From: Solibaculum_A intestinale
GTDB taxonomy: Bacteria > Bacillota > Clostridia > Oscillospirales > Acutalibacteraceae
NCBI RefSeq assembly: GCF_040096205.1
Contig: NZ_JBBMFD010000002.1
Coordinates: forward strand, 97,655 to 161,654
Direction of reading: 5' to 3'
DNA: 64,000 bases
Shown here: positions 61,341 through 64,000 of the stretch, piece after piece
How positions within the stretch are numbered: position 1 is the stretch's first letter
Layout of the letters: every line of letters starts with the position of its first letter
Notes under the pieces: model-generated
Databases searched by the model: none
Told to the model about the DNA's origin: nothing
The model's input: only the letters and a program-made list of their open reading frames with translations
Made by a program: the position numbers and the translations under genes

Positions 61341-62069
61341 GTGCCCAACGCGATTGAAGTGAGCAATGTTACCATGAAGTTCAACATGTCCAAGGACAAG
61401 GTGGACTCCATTAAGGAATATTTTATCAAGCTTTGTAAGCGCCAGCTGCGTTTTGAGGAATTCACGGCGCTGCAAAACGTCAGCGTCAACATTGAAAAGG
61501 GCGACGTGTTTGGAATCGTGGGCCTCAACGGTTCTGGAAAAAGTACGTTTTTGAAGGTGGTTTCCGGGATTTTAAAGCCCACCGAGGGCTGGGCGAAAAC
61601 CTACGGGACGATTTCGCCGCTGATTGAGCTGGGCGCGGGCTTTGATATGGACCTGACCGCCCGGGAGAACGTGCTTTTAAACGGCCTGGTGCTGGGATAC
61701 ACGAAAAAGCATATGAAGGAAAAGTTCGACGAAATCATTGAATTTGCCGAGCTGCAGGACTTTGTGGATGTGGCGCTCAAGAACTTTTCCTCCGGCATGG
61801 TGGCGCGCTTAGGGTTTGCCGTAGCGACCATTACGAAACCGGATATCTTGATTGTGGATGAAATTTTATCGGTGGGCGATTATTTGTTTCAGCAAAAGTG
61901 CGAAGAGCGCATCAAGGAATTGATGGCCGACGACACGACAGTACTGATTGTCTCCCATTCGATTGAGCAGATTGAACGGCTTTGCAAGCATGTGATGTGG
62001 CTCGACCACGGGCATGTTAAGATGCTTGGGGATATGAAAACCGTCTGTGATGCCTATAAGAGCATGTAG
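61341..62069 (+). CDS. ABC polysaccharide export ATPase (Wzt/TagH type, short form)
   Basis: A 242-residue ATPase. Walker A GLNGSGKST, signature FSSGMVARLGFA, Walker B ILIVDEIL and the final H-switch SHSIEQIERL are intact. It ends after the nucleotide-binding domain and lacks the C-terminal carbohydrate-binding domain of long Wzt proteins. Start is GTG at 61341, set by AGAGGAGGGG; a longer frame from 61239 lies inside the permease gene. Confidence 0.94.
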   Translation: MPNAIEVSNVTMKFNMSKDKVDSIKEYFIKLCKRQLRFEEFTALQNVSVNIEKGDVFGIVGLNGSGKSTFLKVVSGILKPTEGWAKTYGTISPLIELGAGFDMDLTARENVLLNGLVLGYTKKHMKEKFDEIIEFAELQDFVDVALKNFSSGMVARLGFAVATITKPDILIVDEILSVGDYLFQQKCEERIKELMADDTTVLIVSHSIEQIERLCKHVMWLDHGHVKMLGDMKTVCDAYKSM

Positions 62070-62107
62070 ACGAAGGACAGAGATGGCTCGGGAGGAATCA
62101 TACACCG

Positions 62108-63961
62108 TTGAAAAGGGACGAACAGACATATAAGACAAAAGACCACACGCCCCATCCAGCGCCTGATTCGGAAATGGGGAAACCTGCGCGTGCAAAGAAG
62201 GGCGGCCTGAAAAACAGCCGGTACGGTAAAATCCTTTGCAAGGGATTTTCCAGCATTCAGAACTACGGCATCCGCGCCACCTGGCAAAAGGTACGCCGGC
62301 GCAGATTCCGCCGGATGCGGGAACGGGAGTTTATGGCCCACTATGTGTTTACTCCCGAGGAACGGCGGATGCAGGAGAATACGGTCTTTGACCGGGACAT
62401 CACCTTCAGCATCTTAGTCCCGCTTTACAATACCCCGGAACACTTTCTCACCGAAATGATCGATTCCGTTCGGGCACAGACCTATGGGAAATGGGAGCTA
62501 TGCCTGGCGGACGGCAGCGACGGGGCCCATGCCTACGTGGGAGACATCTGCCGCCGGTATGCGCAGCAGGACGCGCGCGTGCGGTATCAGGTGCTTACAG
62601 AGAACCTGGGAATTTCCGGGAACACGAATCAGTGCATTGCGATGGCCACAGGCGATTACATTGGCTTGTTTGACCACGATGATTTGCTTCACCCGGCGGC
62701 GCTCTATGAGGTGATGAAGGCCATTACTGAACACAACGCCGATTTTATCTATACCGATGAAATGACCTTCTCCGGCACCATCCAAAACCCGGTGGCAACC
62801 CATTTCAAGCCGGATTTTGCGTTGGATAATTTGCGTGCCAACAATTATATCTGTCATTTTTCGGTGTTCAGCCGGGCGCTGCTCGATCAGGTAGGTTATT
62901 TCTCCGGCGATTATGACGGCAGCCAGGATTTTGACATCATATTGCGCCTGACGCAAAAGGCAAAGCATGTGGTGCATATTCCAAAGCTTCTCTATTTCTG
63001 GCGCAGTCATGCGGGGTCCACGGCGGGAGACATCAGCGTCAAGCCCTATTGCGTTGCATCCGGGATTCGGGCGCTGAACGACTATCTTAAGCGGGAAGGC
63101 ATCGAAGGCAGAGCCATGGAGGCGCCCAATGCTCCGCTGCTTTACCGGATTGCATATGCGCTCAAAGAAACGCCTCTGATTTCCATTGTAATGCTCAGCA
63201 CCGGCAGTGCGGCAGCGAGACGGCGGTGCATCGATTCCATCTACCGGAATTCCACTTATCAAAATTTCGAGCTTCTCCTGGTGGGAACGGATGGCGCAGA
63301 GGAGGGTAACCATTCCAATCTTCGCCTGCTTTCCTGGGAGAAGCCTTTTCACCGCGCGAAGATGCTCAATTTTGCCGCAAGCCAGGCAAAGGGAAAATAT
63401 CTGCTCTTTTTGGATGACGATACCAAAGTGATTTCTCCGAAGTGGATAGAAGAAATGCTCATGTACGCCCAGCGTGACGACGTGGGTGCGGTGGGGGCCA
63501 AGCTCTATTTTCCGAACAATACCATCGAGCATGCAGGGCTTCTCATCGGCATCCGAGGAAGCGTCGGCCATGTTCATTACCGGGCGGCACGGGGAGACGC
63601 CGGTTATATGGGCCGGCTGATGTACGCCCAGAATTTCAGCGCCGTATCCGGTGCGTGTATGATGATTTCTAAGGAGAAATTTGAGCAAACGGGCGGCTTT
63701 TGCGAAGACTATGCGGTTGCCTTTCACGATGTGGACCTTTGCCTGCGTCTGCGGGAACAGGGTCAATTGATCGTGTTTACCCCCTACGCGGAACTTTACC
63801 ATTACGTGCCCAGGGCAAAAGGCAAGACTGCCACGGATAGTTCGGCCCAATTTCAGAAGGACGAAGCCAGGTTTCAAACCAAGTGGAAGGCCTTCATTGA
63901 GAAGGGAGATCCCTATTACAACCCGAACTTTTCCTTGGAACGGGATGATTTTACCTTATAA
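62108..63961 (+). CDS. Twin-domain glycosyltransferase (two GT2 domains)
   Basis: A 617-residue protein. After a basic N terminus (1-80), a first GT2 domain starts at about residue 99 (FSILVPLYNTPEHFL, GLFDHDDLLHP) and a second at about 355 (PLISIVMLSTGSA, LFLDDDTKVISPKWIEEM, HDVDLCLRLREQG). Each keeps its own DxD-type motif, so it could add two linkages of a repeating unit. Start is TTG at 62108 with GGGAGGA 11 bases upstream, somewhat far; the first ATG is well inside. Confidence 0.9.
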   Translation: MKRDEQTYKTKDHTPHPAPDSEMGKPARAKKGGLKNSRYGKILCKGFSSIQNYGIRATWQKVRRRRFRRMREREFMAHYVFTPEERRMQENTVFDRDITFSILVPLYNTPEHFLTEMIDSVRAQTYGKWELCLADGSDGAHAYVGDICRRYAQQDARVRYQVLTENLGISGNTNQCIAMATGDYIGLFDHDDLLHPAALYEVMKAITEHNADFIYTDEMTFSGTIQNPVATHFKPDFALDNLRANNYICHFSVFSRALLDQVGYFSGDYDGSQDFDIILRLTQKAKHVVHIPKLLYFWRSHAGSTAGDISVKPYCVASGIRALNDYLKREGIEGRAMEAPNAPLLYRIAYALKETPLISIVMLSTGSAAARRRCIDSIYRNSTYQNFELLLVGTDGAEEGNHSNLRLLSWEKPFHRAKMLNFAASQAKGKYLLFLDDDTKVISPKWIEEMLMYAQRDDVGAVGAKLYFPNNTIEHAGLLIGIRGSVGHVHYRAARGDAGYMGRLMYAQNFSAVSGACMMISKEKFEQTGGFCEDYAVAFHDVDLCLRLREQGQLIVFTPYAELYHYVPRAKGKTATDSSAQFQKDEARFQTKWKAFIEKGDPYYNPNFSLERDDFTL

Positions 63962-63977
63962 GTAAGCCATAAGAGGG

Positions 63978-63999
63978 GATCGGCGCAGCTGCGCCGATC
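63978..63999 (+). terminator. Terminator hairpin at the right edge
   Basis: A perfect 11-base palindromic arm pair (63978-63988 with 63989-63999). The window ends one base later, so the U-tract cannot be seen. Confidence 0.55.
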
Positions 64000-64000
64000 A

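Noticed and set aside
62498..63877. 459-codon minus-strand frame opposite the twin glycosyltransferase
   Set aside because: Shadow of a gene with complete GT2 motifs.

Overview
The window looks like a chromosome segment of a high-GC, spore-forming member of the Clostridia, most likely an Oscillospirales/Ruminococcaceae-type anaerobe. The evidence is an alpha/beta small acid-soluble spore protein, a GerA/GerC/GerB germinant-receptor operon, an iron-rich sensory-type [FeFe] hydrogenase module, an ispH-rpsA fusion of the kind found in Clostridia, a trp operon under a T-box leader, and strong Shine-Dalgarno sites with frequent TTG and GTG starts. The lineage is inferred from gene content. No tRNA, rRNA, CRISPR array, IS element or prophage was found.

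Layout. 1-8.5 kb: the start of serC (minus), a five-gene hydrogenase-like sensory operon (DRTGG, GHKL ATPase, [FeFe] hydrogenase-like, DRTGG, PHP), a membrane-anchored DUF2726 protein with a FUSC-type membrane protein, and a minus-strand pair of cupin regulator and acyl-CoA synthetase. 8.7-13 kb: a lipoprotein, a HAD phosphatase, an SASP, and pyrB (carrying a PyrI-like zinc tail) with an iron-sulfur flavoprotein. 13-18.6 kb: an RpiR regulator, then the tight operon FAD oxidoreductase-cmk-plsC-ispH/rpsA. 18.6-24.6 kb: an XRE regulator divergent from an aldo/keto reductase, then the germination operon with a small membrane protein the usual length cut-offs would miss. 24.7-36.2 kb: YhgE/Pip protein (minus), MBOAT/DHHW acetylation pair, a TetR-MMPL-heptad-repeat operon (minus), and a ThuA-SDR fusion. 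36.2-40.8 kb: a DEDDh exonuclease, AGCS symporter, PflX-like radical SAM protein, PAQR/hemolysin III protein and a VOC protein.

41-48 kb is the complete trp operon on the minus strand (trpE, fused trpGD, trpC, trpF, trpB, trpA), driven by a consensus sigma-A promoter and a tryptophan T-box. 48.1-51.5 kb is a sulfur-amino-acid unit: two tandem Rrf2 regulators (one CymR-like, one with three IscR-like cysteines) diverge from metY-cysK, whose mRNA begins with a 26-codon open frame containing Cys-Leu-Cys. 52-53.5 kb is a K+/H+ antiporter. From 53.7 kb to the right edge is a cell-surface polysaccharide operon: a sugar-phosphate transferase, GT2 glycosyltransferases, dTDP-L-rhamnose synthesis (rfbA, rfbD, rfbB, rfbC), an ABC exporter (Wzm/Wzt type) and a twin-domain glycosyltransferase, ending in a hairpin at the window edge.

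The observations I rate highest are an internal Shine-Dalgarno and ATG at the ispH/rpsA junction, the cysteine-containing leader ORF next to the CymR-like regulators, the FUSC protein with a degenerate HAD-like tail, the PyrB-PyrI zinc-domain fusion, the ThuA-SDR fusion, and three helically phased TGACG repeats beside the XRE gene.
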